Shown: in pieces, positions 1-8,547 of the stretch
Layout: every line of letters begins with the position of its first letter
How positions within the stretch are numbered: position 1 is the first letter of the stretch
Origin: Nocardia iowensis
GTDB taxonomy: Bacteria; Actinomycetota; Actinomycetes; Mycobacteriales; Mycobacteriaceae
DNA length: 64,000 bases
Reading direction: 5' to 3'
Assembly: GCF_019222765.1 (NCBI RefSeq)
Contig: NZ_CP078145.1
Location: 6,634,001 to 6,698,000, forward strand
Position numbers and translations under genes: made by a program
Notes under the pieces: generated by a model
The model's input: the letters and a program-made list of their open reading frames with translations, nothing else
Told to the model about the DNA's origin: nothing
Databases searched by the model: none

Positions 1-1019
1 CGGTTGCTGAAATCACCCGGTTCCAGCAATCGGATGTGCTCGGCGTTGAGCGCGTCCGCCTTCTTCTGATCGAATCGTGCCGGATTCGAATTTACTTTCG
101 ATATGTCGAACGCGGCAACCATCTCCGCCATGGTGAACACGTCGTGGTCATCGGCGATGCTCCAACCGAGTAGTGCCAGGTAATTCAGCAAACCCTCGGG
201 GATGAATCCGCGATCACGGTGGACGAACAGATTCGACTCCGGATCACGCTTGGACAACTTCTTGTTGCCCTGCCCCATCACGAACGGCAGGTGGCCGAAC
301 TCCGGCGTGAAGTCGGCCACGCCGATGCGCCGCAAGGCGCCATAGAGAGCGAGCTGCCGCGGGGTCGAGGAAAGCAAATCCTCGCCCCGCAAAACGTGCG
401 TGATCTTCATCAATGCGTCGTCGACCGGGTTGACCAGCGTGTACAGCGGCTCACCGGTGCCGCGGGTGAGCGCGAAGTCGGGAACCGTGCCCGCCTTGAA
501 GGTGGTCTCGCCGCGCACCAGGTCGTGCCAGGTGAGGTCTTCGTCGGGCATCCGCAGCCGAATCACCGCGGGGCGACCGGCATCTCGATACGCCTCGATC
601 TGCTGCGCGGTGAGCTCGCGGTCGTAGTTGTCGTACCCGAGCTTCGGGTCGCGGCCGGCGGCGCGGTGGCGCGCCTCGACTTCCTCAGGCGTGGAGAAGG
701 ATTCATAGGCCTCGCCCGCTGCCAGCAGCCGCTGGACCACATCCAGATGTAGATCCTTGCGCAGCGACTGGCGGTACGGCTCGTAGGGGCCGCCGACCTC
801 CGGTCCTTCGTCCCAGGTGAGGCCGAGCCAGCGCAGCGCGTCGAGCAGCGCGCGGTAGGAGTCCTCGGAATCCCGTGCCGCGTCGGTGTCTTCGATGCGG
901 AAGACGAACTTTCCACCGTGGTGCCGGGCGTAGGCCCAGTTGAACAGCGCCGTCCGGATCAGGCCGACGTGCGGCGTTCCGGTCGGTGACGGGCAGAAGC
1001 GGACCCGTACTTCAGTCAT
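1..1019 (-). CDS. gltX: Glutamyl-tRNA synthetase (3' end outside window)
   Basis: Charges tRNA-Glu with glutamate in the cytoplasm. Translation on the minus strand from the ATG at 1019 begins [19 protein letters not shown], the class I synthetase N-terminus with the HIGH-like motif (HVGL). Further on are the FRIEDTD segment and KLSKRD, the KMSKS-type loop. About 339 residues of a family usually near 490 are visible, so the anticodon-binding C-terminus lies beyond base 1. The FAH-family gene follows upstream on the same strand with 16 bp between them, suggesting co-transcription. The same pair occurs in M. tuberculosis (gltX and Rv2993c). Confidence 0.97.
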   Translation of the reverse strand, partial: MTEVRVRFCPSPTGTPHVGLIRTALFNWAYARHHGGKFVFRIEDTDAARDSEDSYRALLDALRWLGLTWDEGPEVGGPYEPYRQSLRKDLHLDVVQRLLAAGEAYESFSTPEEVEARHRAAGRDPKLGYDNYDRELTAQQIEAYRDAGRPAVIRLRMPDEDLTWHDLVRGETTFKAGTVPDFALTRGTGEPLYTLVNPVDDALMKITHVLRGEDLLSSTPRQLALYGALRRIGVADFTPEFGHLPFVMGQGNKKLSKRDPESNLFVHRDRGFIPEGLLNYLALLGWSIADDHDVFTMAEMVAAFDISKVNSNPARFDQKKADALNAEHIRLLEPGDFSN

Positions 1020-1035
1020 GGCTCTCTTTCGATCG

Positions 1036-1812
1036 CTAGCGATGCTTGGCGGCAACGGGATTGATGAGGGTACCGATGCCCTCGACGGTCACGGACACCT
1101 GTTGTCCGGCCTGTACGGGGCCGACGCCCTCGGGTGTTCCGGTGAGGATGACGTCGCCGGGCAACAGCGTCATCACCGTGCTGATCCATTCGATGAGCTT
1201 CGGAATGTCGTGCAGTAGAAGCGAAGTCCGACTGCGCTGGCGGACTTCACCGTCGAGCTCGGTGACGATCTCCAGATCCGAAGGATCCAAGGACGTTTCG
1301 ATCCATGGTCCGAGCGGACAGAAGGTGTCGTAGCCCTTGCCCCTGGTCCATTGTCCGTCGTGGCGCTGTTGATCGCGCGCGGTCACGTCATTGGCGACGG
1401 TGTATCCGAGCACAACGTCCAGCGCGCGAGCCGCGGATACGTCCTTGCACGGACGGCCGATGACGACCGCCAGCTCACCCTCGTAGTCGACCTGAGAGGA
1501 GCTGGGCGGCAGGATGATCGGGGCGTTCGGCCCGATGATCGAGGTATTGGGCTTGAGGAAGATCACCGGGTCTTCCGGTGCGGGCCCGCCCATTTCGGCC
1601 GCGTGCGCCGCGTAGTTCTTGCCGATACAGACCACCTTGCTGGCCAGGATCGGCGCGAGCAGACGCACATCGGCCAGCGCCCAGCTCCGCCCGGTGAACG
1701 TCGGCGTACCGAACGGGTGTTCCGCGATTTCCTTCGCGATGCTGTCGCTTCCGTTCCCCTCGATGCTGACGAACGCGACCCCATCGGGACTGGCTACTCG
1801 ACCTAGACGCAT
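1036..1812 (-). CDS. Fumarylacetoacetate hydrolase family protein
   Basis: Predicted cytosolic metal-dependent hydrolase, isomerase or decarboxylase acting on 2-keto-enoic or acylpyruvate-like acids. The 258-residue product starts [12 protein letters not shown] at the ATG at 1812, the usual start in this family; an in-frame extension upstream to 1854 is poorly supported. Family signatures are a [11 protein letters not shown] segment, [11 protein letters not shown], the metal-site region [12 protein letters not shown], and the C-terminal [13 protein letters not shown]. The exact substrate cannot be read from sequence. It lies immediately upstream of gltX on the same strand and matches Rv2993c by position. 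Confidence 0.93.
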   Translation of the reverse strand: MRLGRVASPDGVAFVSIEGNGSDSIAKEIAEHPFGTPTFTGRSWALADVRLLAPILASKVVCIGKNYAAHAAEMGGPAPEDPVIFLKPNTSIIGPNAPIILPPSSSQVDYEGELAVVIGRPCKDVSAARALDVVLGYTVANDVTARDQQRHDGQWTRGKGYDTFCPLGPWIETSLDPSDLEIVTELDGEVRQRSRTSLLLHDIPKLIEWISTVMTLLPGDVILTGTPEGVGPVQAGQQVSVTVEGIGTLINPVAAKHR

Positions 1813-2014
1813 GCCAGGCAGTCTATCGACCGGCTTCCACCTGCCCGAACGCACCCAACCGAGCGGTCAGCCACCGGTGACCAGCCGAATTCCGCCAATT
1901 GTGAGCAGTTCGACAATCCACTCCGGAAATGTGATCGCACGCAGGGTGTAGCGTGAGTACCGTTGCTCACTGAATGGGAATTGTATCCCAAATAATGAGA
2001 TCGAGGTGAAGGCG

Positions 2015-3202
2015 ATGACTACGGTGCCACCGATCCAGTCGGCTCGACGGTGGTCCATGCTCGGCCTCGGCGTCTTCGCCCAAGCCGCCAGTGCGGTCTT
2101 CGTGCACGGCGTCGCCTTCCTCTTGCCCGCACTGACCGATCGCGGCATGCCGCTGGCCACCGCGGGACTGCTGGTGGCCATGCCCACAATCGGACTGGTC
2201 TGCACATTGATCGCATGGGGGTATGTGGTCGATCGGATCGGTGAGCGCAAGGTACTGATCGGCGGCCCGCTGCTGATGCTGGTCGCGGGCGGCGCCGCGG
2301 CCACCGTGACGAGCGACATCGCCTTGGCCGCACTGCTGTTGCTCGGCGGCGTAGGTGCGGCCAGCACCAACGGGGCCAGCGGCCGGGTGATCGTCGGCTG
2401 GTTCCCGCCGCATCGACGCGGGTTGGCCATGGGGATCCGGCAGACCGCCCAGCCGCTCGGGGTCGCCGTCGGCGCGCTGGCCGTGCCCGCCGTCGCCGCG
2501 ACACACGGTGTGCCCGCGGCGATTCTGGTTCCCGCGGCGATGGCGGGCATCGCCGCGGTTGGCTGTCTGATCGGCATCATCGATCCGCCGCGCCCCGAGG
2601 GCGCCGCCACCGATGCGGCGTTGCGCGCCAACCCTTATCGCGGCGACACGACACTGTGGCGTATCCATGCCGTCTCCATTCTGTTGGTCATTCCGCAAGG
2701 AACCGTATGGACGTTCGCCCTGCTGTGGCTGCACCGTGACGCGGGCTGGTCGTTGGCCGCCGCCGGAGTTCTGGTCACCGCCACCCAAATCCTGGGTGCC
2801 GCAGGCCGAATCGGGGCAGGCGCCTGGTCCGACCGGGTCGGAAGTCGGCTCGGTCCGTTGCGCATCGTCGCCATCGCCGCCGTGCTGTCGATGGCCGCGC
2901 TGGCACTGGCGGCGTGGGCCCACATGTGGTGGGCCGCAATCCCGTTGCTGGTCGCCGCCTCGGTGATCACCGTCTCGGACAACGGGCTCGCCTTCACCGC
3001 GGTCGCCGAAATCGCTGGGCCGTACTGGAGTGGTCGCGGGCTCGGCATCCAGAACACCGGTCAAAATCTCGCGATGGCCGCCGTCCCGCCGGCCTTCGGC
3101 GCGCTCATCGCCGCAAGCGGTTTCGCCGCCGCCTACCTGTTGGCGGCAGCGCTGGCGGTGGCCGCCGTCCCCTTGGTGCCGACCGATCGTCGCTCCCAAT
3201 AG
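2015..3202 (+). CDS. MFS transporter
   Basis: Membrane transporter of the major facilitator superfamily, 395 residues with about 12 hydrophobic segments. The cytoplasmic loop between helices 2 and 3 has the MFS pattern (GYVVDRIGERKVLIGG), and an equivalent SDRVGSRLG loop follows helix 8. The ATG at 2015 is preceded by GAGG about 8 bases upstream; an in-frame GTG at 2006 overlaps that ribosome site and is less likely. It diverges from the FAH-family gene, as Rv2994 does from Rv2993c. The substrate is unknown. Confidence 0.9.
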   Translation: MTTVPPIQSARRWSMLGLGVFAQAASAVFVHGVAFLLPALTDRGMPLATAGLLVAMPTIGLVCTLIAWGYVVDRIGERKVLIGGPLLMLVAGGAAATVTSDIALAALLLLGGVGAASTNGASGRVIVGWFPPHRRGLAMGIRQTAQPLGVAVGALAVPAVAATHGVPAAILVPAAMAGIAAVGCLIGIIDPPRPEGAATDAALRANPYRGDTTLWRIHAVSILLVIPQGTVWTFALLWLHRDAGWSLAAAGVLVTATQILGAAGRIGAGAWSDRVGSRLGPLRIVAIAAVLSMAALALAAWAHMWWAAIPLLVAASVITVSDNGLAFTAVAEIAGPYWSGRGLGIQNTGQNLAMAAVPPAFGALIAASGFAAAYLLAAALAVAAVPLVPTDRRSQ

Positions 3203-3402
3203 CCGCTCAGCGCTGCCGGATTGGGCCCGCTCCACATTCCGGATCGGGCGCGATGCGTTGAAGGCTCAACCCGCGACCAGTACTGGTGGCCGCCAAATCG
3301 GCTGCCGCGCTCTACAACACGACGGTCGCCTGGTTCGAAACGTCAGCATGTCGAAGGCGCGAATGCCGGTGACCGTCCTTGGAACGTATGGGAGGTCCAC
3401 AA

Positions 3403-3609
3403 GTGAAACGGCGGGAACACCGGCATGGCAATAGCTTTGACACGATCGATCTGTTCAGCCCGCTGGACAACCTTCGCGATCGGGACGAACTTCCCACGCC
3501 GCCAGTCGCATCCATCGCGCCGCGCGCGATTCGGCCGCAGCACAGCCAGCCCCTGCGCACGTCCGCTATGTCGCATTTAGCGGCACAATGTCGCCAAGTG
3601 CTACGATAG
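3403..3609 (+). CDS. Possible small hypothetical protein
   Basis: The 440-bp gap between the MFS gene and the TetR gene (3203-3642) has no recognisable gene. The best candidate is a 68-codon frame from a GTG at 3403, preceded by GGGAGG with 6 bases of spacing. The product is hydrophilic and Arg/Pro-rich, with no signal peptide, membrane segment or known motif. The good ribosome site is the only real support; it may be chance. Nothing else is visible in the gap. Confidence 0.22.
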   Translation: MKRREHRHGNSFDTIDLFSPLDNLRDRDELPTPPVASIAPRAIRPQHSQPLRTSAMSHLAAQCRQVLR

Positions 3610-3642
3610 AAACATTCCGTCGCTATCACGACCAGGAGTGCG

Positions 3643-4251
3643 ATGCCGAGGATCGACGCACCAACCGTCGCCGAGCACCGGGCGAACCAAGAGCGCGCGT
3701 TGCTCGACGCCGCGCGGATGGTGTTGTTGCAGAACGGCCCGCAGGCGGTGTCGCCCGCGATGGTCGGCGCGGCGGCCGGACTCGCGCGCAGCAGTGTCTA
3801 TAAATACTTTCGGTCCGGCGACGAAATCCTGTCCCGGATCGTGGCCGACGCGTTGACGGAGTGGGGTGAGCGCGTGCGCGATACGGTCGAACGCGCCGAA
3901 ACGCCCGCGGGTCAGGTCGAGGCATATGTCCGAACCACCCTGGCCCTGGCCGCCTCCGGCGCCCACCGCATCGCCGTCCTCGGCAGCACACTCCCCCGTG
4001 GCGAGGCTGCTCGGCGCGATCTCGTTGACGCCCACCACGATCTTGCCGCCCCGCTGCGCACGGCGCTCACCGGCCTCGGCAACCCCAATCCCGACCTGAC
4101 CGCCGACCTCATCGACGGCGCACTCAGTCGCGCCATCGAACGCATCGACGCGGGCCGCTGTCATGACGAGATCGCCCCGGAGACAGTCGCGTTCGTCCGC
4201 CGCGCGGTCGGTATCAGCCACCGGCAGAGCCGCCACCGCGGCAAGGGCTGA
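3643..4251 (+). CDS. TetR/AcrR family transcriptional regulator
   Basis: DNA-binding repressor of 202 residues. The N-terminal TetR helix-turn-helix occupies about residues 15-60 (ALLDAARMVLLQNG, then LARSSVYKYFRSGDEIL), followed by a variable all-helical ligand domain. The ATG is preceded by CAGGAG. It stands alone, facing the Uma2-family gene with a 12-bp gap, so its target is not evident. Effector unknown. Confidence 0.9.
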   Translation: MPRIDAPTVAEHRANQERALLDAARMVLLQNGPQAVSPAMVGAAAGLARSSVYKYFRSGDEILSRIVADALTEWGERVRDTVERAETPAGQVEAYVRTTLALAASGAHRIAVLGSTLPRGEAARRDLVDAHHDLAAPLRTALTGLGNPNPDLTADLIDGALSRAIERIDAGRCHDEIAPETVAFVRRAVGISHRQSRHRGKG

Positions 4252-4263
4252 GCTCGGCTCCGG

Positions 4264-4866
4264 TCAAACGGCAAGCAGCGCAGCGGGATCGAACGCGACG
4301 CGGAACGGCTTGTCCGCGTCGACTACGGCCTCGAAGACAGTGCCCGCACCGACCACCGGATCGGCGCCATAACCGCCGTCGCCCAGCACCATCCGGTGCA
4401 CCAGCACATCGGGTTGATGCTCGATGATCCAGTACTGCGGAATGCCGATAGCCGCGTACTCGCGCACCTTCCGCACTCGATCGGTGCGTTCGGTCCCGCT
4501 ACCAGGCGCGATGACCTCCACGGCGAGTCGCACCTCGGTGCCGGAAACCCGTTTGGGAACGTCCGCGACGACCGCGGCCCTGGCGACCTCACGCGGCACC
4601 ACGATGATGTCGGGCTTGCGCACCCCACTACGGGTGGAGACCTCCCAGCCGCTGCCGACGCAGAGGTGCACGGCGGCACCGACGGCCGCGGCATCGATGA
4701 GGCGGCCCAGTCGCTGCGTCACGTGGTTGTGCCTGGCACCGGCGGCCACCTCGACCAGCCAGCCGTCCTCGAGTTCGAAACCCTTGCCGCCACCGGGCAC
4801 ATCACGCAGATCCAACCCGGCATAGGGACCGACATCGGCCCTTCGATTGCCTCGCCGTCCGTTCAC
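4264..4866 (-). CDS. Uma2 family protein (DUF820, PD-(D/E)XK fold)
   Basis: 200-residue protein of the Uma2/DUF820 family, which has a restriction-endonuclease-like fold; no physiological role is established for most members. The core is visible: KPDIIVV with Pro-Asp at 85-86, VEVIAPGS at 116-123, a Lys near 133 in RKVREYAAIG, and QYWIIE near 144-149. These match the acidic and Lys positions of the fold. It is convergent with the TetR gene. Such genes are often multicopy in actinobacteria and cyanobacteria. Confidence 0.88.
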   Translation of the reverse strand: MNGRRGNRRADVGPYAGLDLRDVPGGGKGFELEDGWLVEVAAGARHNHVTQRLGRLIDAAAVGAAVHLCVGSGWEVSTRSGVRKPDIIVVPREVARAAVVADVPKRVSGTEVRLAVEVIAPGSGTERTDRVRKVREYAAIGIPQYWIIEHQPDVLVHRMVLGDGGYGADPVVGAGTVFEAVVDADKPFRVAFDPAALLAV

Positions 4867-4980
4867 CGAACCTCCGTCTCACCAGGTAGGTCCGCATGTT
4901 CGCCGAGTGGCTGTAATCCAGCACACATCATGGACCCAATCCATGGTTTACCACGCCGCGTCCGGTTCACACGTCACCGG

Positions 4981-5001
4981 AAGGTTCCGGTACGGAACCT
5001 T
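4981..5001 (-). terminator. Hairpin downstream of leuB
   Basis: Perfect 9-bp stem (AAGGTTCCG / CGGAACCTT) with a 3-base loop, 14 bp past the leuB stop codon. There is no strong T-run, which is common for actinobacterial terminators. Likely the leuB transcript end. Confidence 0.55.
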
Positions 5002-5014
5002 GTTCGGCTTCGGC

Positions 5015-6022
5015 TCAGACGATGGCGGCGATGCGGTCGCCCACCTCGACCGTCGACGCCGCACCCGCGCGGGCAGCGAGATCCTTGGCAACGGCGGATT
5101 CGATCCGGGCGGCGGCTTCGCTATTGCCGAGATGGTTGAGCAGCAACGAAACCGAGAGGATTGCGGCGGTCGGGTCCGCCTTGGACTGGCCCGCGATATC
5201 GGGGGCGCTGCCGTGCACCGGCTCGAACATGCTCGGATTGGTCCCCGAGGCATCGATATTGCCGCTGGCGGCCAGGCCGATGCCGCCGCTGACGGCGGCC
5301 GCGAGGTCGGTGATGATGTCGCCGAACAGGTTGTCGGTGACGATCACATCGAACCGGCCCGGATCGTTCACCAGATGAATGGTCGCGGCGTCGATGTGCT
5401 GGTAAGCCGTTGCGACATCAGGGAATTCGGCGGCCACCTCGTCCACGGTGCGCTGCCACAGCGAACCGGCGAAGGTGAGCACGTTGGTTTTGTGCACCAG
5501 AGTGAGGTGCTTGCGGCGGGCCTGCGCCTTCGCGAAGGCGTAGCGCACGACGCGCTCGATGCCGAAGCGGGTGTTGGTGCTGACCTCGGTTGCCACCTCG
5601 TGCGGCGTCTCGACGCGGATCGCACCACCGGTGCCGGTGTACGGCCCCTCGGTCCCTTCCCGGACCACCACGAAATCGATGTCGGGGCTGCCTGCCAGCG
5701 GGCTGGTCACGCCGGGAAACAGCTTGGACGGCCGCAGGTTCACGTGATGATCCAGTGCGAACCGGGTGCGCAGCAGCAGCCCGCGCTCGAGCACGCCGCT
5801 GGGCACCGACGGATCACCGATCGCGCCGAGCAGGATCGCGTCGTGCTGCTTCAACTCCGGCAGCACCGATTCCGGCAGGATCTCACCGGTCGCGTGGTAC
5901 CGCTTGGCACCGAGGTCGTACTCGGTCTTCTCGACACCTGGCACGACCACGTCGAGCACCTTCAGTGCCTGAGCAATGACTTCCGGACCGATGCCGTCGC
6001 CGGGGATCACAGCAAGCTTCAT
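5015..6022 (-). CDS. leuB: 3-isopropylmalate dehydrogenase
   Basis: Third step of leucine synthesis: NAD-dependent oxidation and decarboxylation of 3-isopropylmalate in the cytosol. The 335-residue product starts [15 protein letters not shown] at the ATG at 6022, the standard N-terminus of the actinobacterial enzyme. It contains the substrate-binding arginines and [14 protein letters not shown], the metal-site segment [15 protein letters not shown], and the NAD-binding [13 protein letters not shown] longer in-frame start lies in the serA-leuB spacer and is not needed. It follows serA on the same strand. Confidence 0.97.
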   Translation of the reverse strand: MKLAVIPGDGIGPEVIAQALKVLDVVVPGVEKTEYDLGAKRYHATGEILPESVLPELKQHDAILLGAIGDPSVPSGVLERGLLLRTRFALDHHVNLRPSKLFPGVTSPLAGSPDIDFVVVREGTEGPYTGTGGAIRVETPHEVATEVSTNTRFGIERVVRYAFAKAQARRKHLTLVHKTNVLTFAGSLWQRTVDEVAAEFPDVATAYQHIDAATIHLVNDPGRFDVIVTDNLFGDIITDLAAAVSGGIGLAASGNIDASGTNPSMFEPVHGSAPDIAGQSKADPTAAILSVSLLLNHLGNSEAAARIESAVAKDLAARAGAASTVEVGDRIAAIV

Positions 6023-6099
6023 GACAACAATGCTCCGTTCGGTATTGCTAGGCGCAGGGTCGGCGACCAGGCACCGCATTGTCAGCGCCGCGCACGTTT

Positions 6100-6165
6100 C
6101 CGATGCCCGCGCACGAAATCGCTGATGATTTCGTGCGCGGGGCGTCAATGCGTGCGCGGCATCGG
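6100..6165 (-). terminator. serA-leuB spacer hairpins with competing pairings
   Basis: A perfect 15-bp stem pairs 6106-6120 with 6127-6141 around a 6-base loop, just after the serA stop. The arm at 6100-6115 can instead pair with 6151-6165 (CCGATGCC.../...GGCATCGG), next to the serA stop. The two structures exclude each other. It is a terminator or a partial attenuator between serA and leuB; no leader peptide was found. Confidence 0.6.
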
Positions 6166-6166
6166 A

Positions 6167-7765
6167 TCAGAACAGGTCGACGACGACGACCTTTGCGGCA
6201 CCTACGGATTCGGCGATCGCGGATTCCACGTCGGCGGGGACCTCGCGGTTGACGCGCAGGATCACCGTCGCGCCTTCCTTGTCGACGTCCTGGCTCAGCT
6301 GGGCGGCGAGGATGTCGATCCCGGCTTCACCGAGCTTGGTGCCGATCTTGCCGAGTGCGCCCGGCTTGTCCTCGTAGTTCAGCACGGCGACGTTCAGGCC
6401 CTCGGCGCGCATGTCGTAGTTGCGGCCGTTGATGTTGACGATCTTCTGCACCTGCTGCGGCTCGGTCAGCGTGCCCGCCACGTTCAGGGTGCGGCCGTCG
6501 CCGAACACGGCACGCAGGTCGACGACGCTGCGGTGGCTCGGGCTCTCCGACGCGGTGGTCACCTGTGCGGTGATGCCGCGCTCCTTGGCCAGGGTCGGCG
6601 CGTTGACGAAGGTGACCTGATCTTCGACCAGGGCGGAGAAAATGCCGCGCAGCGCCGAAAGCTCCAGCACCGCAACGTCTTGCGCGGCGAGCTCGCCGCG
6701 CACCTGCACCTCGACACTGACCGGCAGCTCGTCGGACAGCGCACCGAGCAGTGCACCCTGCTTGCGCACGATGTCCAGCCACGGCGAGACCTCTTCGCCG
6801 ACGCTGCCGCCGGTGACATTCACGGCGCCGGGCACGAATTCACCGGCCAGCGCGAGCAGTACCGACTTGGCGACGTCGGTGCCCGCACGGTCCTGCGCCT
6901 CCGAGGTGGACGCGCCGAGGTGCGGGGTCACCACGACCTGCGGCAGCTCGAACAGCGGGCTGTCGGTGCACGGCTCGGTCTCGAACACGTCCAGGCCGGC
7001 GGCCCGCACATGGCCGGACTTGATGGCATCGGCGAGCGCCTGCTCGTCGACGAGTCCGCCGCGCGCGGCGTTGACGATGATGACGCCCGGCTTGGTCTTC
7101 GCGATGGCTTCCTTGCCGATGATGCCCTTGGTCTCCGGGGTCTTCGGCAGGTGCACCGAGATCAGGTCGGCGCGCTCGAGCAGTTCGTCCAGGCTCAGCA
7201 GCTCGATGCCGAGCTGGGCGGCACGGGCGGGCGAGACGTAGGGGTCGTACGCGACGATCTTGGTCTCGAAGGCGGCGAGGCGCGCGGCGAACAGCTGGCC
7301 GATGCGGCCGAGGCCGACCACGCCGACGGTCTTGTCGAAGATCTCGACACCGTTGAACTTGCTGCGCTGCCAGGTGTGTTCGCGCAGCGTGGCATCGGCC
7401 GCCGGGATCTGGCGCGCGGCGGCGAGTAGCAGCGTGACGGCGTGCTCGGCGGCGGTGTGGATGTTCGAGGTTGGCGCGTTGACCACCATGACACCGCGTT
7501 CGGTGGCCGCGGGTACGTCGACATTGTCGAGGCCGACGCCGGCCCTGGCGACGATCTTGAGGTTCTTGCCTGCCTCCAGGACCTCGGCGTCCACCGTGGT
7601 CGCGGAGCGCACGAGTAGTGCGTCGGCGTCGGGCACGGCGGCGAGTAGAGCCGGGCGGTCGGGGCCGTCGACCCACCGAACCTCGACTCCGTCACCGAGC
7701 GCGTCGACGGTCGACTGGGCAAGCTTGTCGGCGATCAGGACAACAGGACGGCCTGCTTGGCTCAC
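6167..7765 (-). CDS. serA: D-3-phosphoglycerate dehydrogenase (type I, ASB and ACT domains)
   Basis: First step of serine synthesis, NAD-dependent oxidation of 3-phosphoglycerate. The 532 residues fit the long mycobacterial-type enzyme: substrate domain, Rossmann motif GLGRIG at 151-156, an ARGGLVDE segment and the catalytic His in PHLGAST. An intervening domain (about 320-450) and a C-terminal ACT domain (about 455-532, NYEDKPGALGKIG) follow; in M. tuberculosis this last domain mediates serine feedback. It diverges from the TetR gene at 7911. A hairpin separates it from leuB. Confidence 0.97.
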   Translation of the reverse strand: MSQAGRPVVLIADKLAQSTVDALGDGVEVRWVDGPDRPALLAAVPDADALLVRSATTVDAEVLEAGKNLKIVARAGVGLDNVDVPAATERGVMVVNAPTSNIHTAAEHAVTLLLAAARQIPAADATLREHTWQRSKFNGVEIFDKTVGVVGLGRIGQLFAARLAAFETKIVAYDPYVSPARAAQLGIELLSLDELLERADLISVHLPKTPETKGIIGKEAIAKTKPGVIIVNAARGGLVDEQALADAIKSGHVRAAGLDVFETEPCTDSPLFELPQVVVTPHLGASTSEAQDRAGTDVAKSVLLALAGEFVPGAVNVTGGSVGEEVSPWLDIVRKQGALLGALSDELPVSVEVQVRGELAAQDVAVLELSALRGIFSALVEDQVTFVNAPTLAKERGITAQVTTASESPSHRSVVDLRAVFGDGRTLNVAGTLTEPQQVQKIVNINGRNYDMRAEGLNVAVLNYEDKPGALGKIGTKLGEAGIDILAAQLSQDVDKEGATVILRVNREVPADVESAIAESVGAAKVVVVDLF

Positions 7766-7882
7766 TGTGGAGTACTCCTGGGGAAGGGGTCGGCAATTAC
7801 CGCCGATCAGCTTAGTGGGCGTGGTTTCGGCGCCTGCTACCCCCTGGTAGGGCGGCCGTCGTCAGTAGAGCGGATTCGCAAA

Positions 7883-7900
7883 AATATGAAGACCGGTCTA
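7883..7900. promoter_or_regulatory. Operator for the TetR gene at 7911
   Basis: Contains the 10-bp palindrome AGACCGGTCT (7890-7899), 11 bases before the regulator's start codon. The 18-base stretch AATATGAAGACCGGTCTA recurs with one mismatch at 8516-8533, ahead of the next gene. This is what one expects for an autorepressor that also controls its neighbour. Confidence 0.75.
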
Positions 7901-7910
7901 CAGTTACCGC

Positions 7911-8465
7911 ATGGGCGCCAAGGGAACCGAGACACGCTGCAAACTCCTCGGTGCCACTCGGGCACTGGTGGAGAAGCACGGATACTTCGGTGCGGGCCTC
8001 AACCAGATCATCGAGACCAGCGGCGCACCGCGCGGCTCGCTGTACTTCCACTTTCCGGGCGGCAAGGACCAACTCGTCGCCGAGGCGGTAGCCCAGGCAG
8101 GCAGCGAAATCACGGCGCTGATCGATCAGGCCGAACCCGGCGACACCGCGACAGCCGTGACCAGCCTGCTCACTGTATTCGGCGACCGACTGGAAGCCTC
8201 CGATTGGCATCACGGCTGTCCGGTCGCCACGGTCACGCTCGACGTTGCGGCCGCGAATGACACGATCCAGGCCGAATGCGCCGCCGCGTACGCGGCATGG
8301 GAAGGGGCACTACGCATTCGGCTGCAGGCCGACGGACGGTCCGATGCGGCGGACTTGGCCGCGGCGATTCTCGCCATGATCGAAGGTGCCCTGCTCTTGG
8401 CCCGCGCCCAGCGCAACCGCGAGCCGCTCGAGCGGGTGGCGCGCACCATTCACGCCATGCTCTGA
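7911..8465 (+). CDS. TetR family regulator (LmrA/YxaF type)
   Basis: 184-residue repressor. The N-terminal helix-turn-helix (about residues 8-55) has RGSLYFHFPGGKDQLV, typical of the LmrA/YxaF branch. The C-terminal half resembles that branch too, including HHGCPVA near 102. It lies 82 bp upstream of the SDR/hydrolase fusion gene on the same strand. Matching palindromes precede both genes, so it probably represses itself and the fusion gene. The ligand is unknown. Confidence 0.92.
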   Translation: MGAKGTETRCKLLGATRALVEKHGYFGAGLNQIIETSGAPRGSLYFHFPGGKDQLVAEAVAQAGSEITALIDQAEPGDTATAVTSLLTVFGDRLEASDWHHGCPVATVTLDVAAANDTIQAECAAAYAAWEGALRIRLQADGRSDAADLAAAILAMIEGALLLARAQRNREPLERVARTIHAML

Positions 8466-8515
8466 GCTCTGAGCTCTGATCAGCCTTTCCGGCAACAGCT
8501 TTCGCATATCCTCAG

Positions 8516-8533
8516 AATATGTAGACCGGTCTA
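8516..8533. promoter_or_regulatory. Operator before the SDR/hydrolase fusion gene
   Basis: AATATGTAGACCGGTCTA contains the perfect 12-bp palindrome TAGACCGGTCTA (8522-8533). It lies 14 bases before the ATG and next to its ribosome site AAGGAG, so a bound repressor would block transcription. It differs from the site at 7883-7900 by one base. Confidence 0.75.
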
Positions 8534-8547
8534 TTAAGGAGAACATC

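Noticed and set aside
1867..3235. Long minus-strand frames opposite the MFS gene
   Set aside because: Antisense frames in a high-GC gene; the MFS reading on the plus strand has membrane helices and family loops.
4847..7429. 860-codon open frame on the plus strand
   Set aside because: It is antisense to serA and leuB, which have strong family signatures. Long antisense frames are common in GC-rich DNA, and the translation resembles no protein family.
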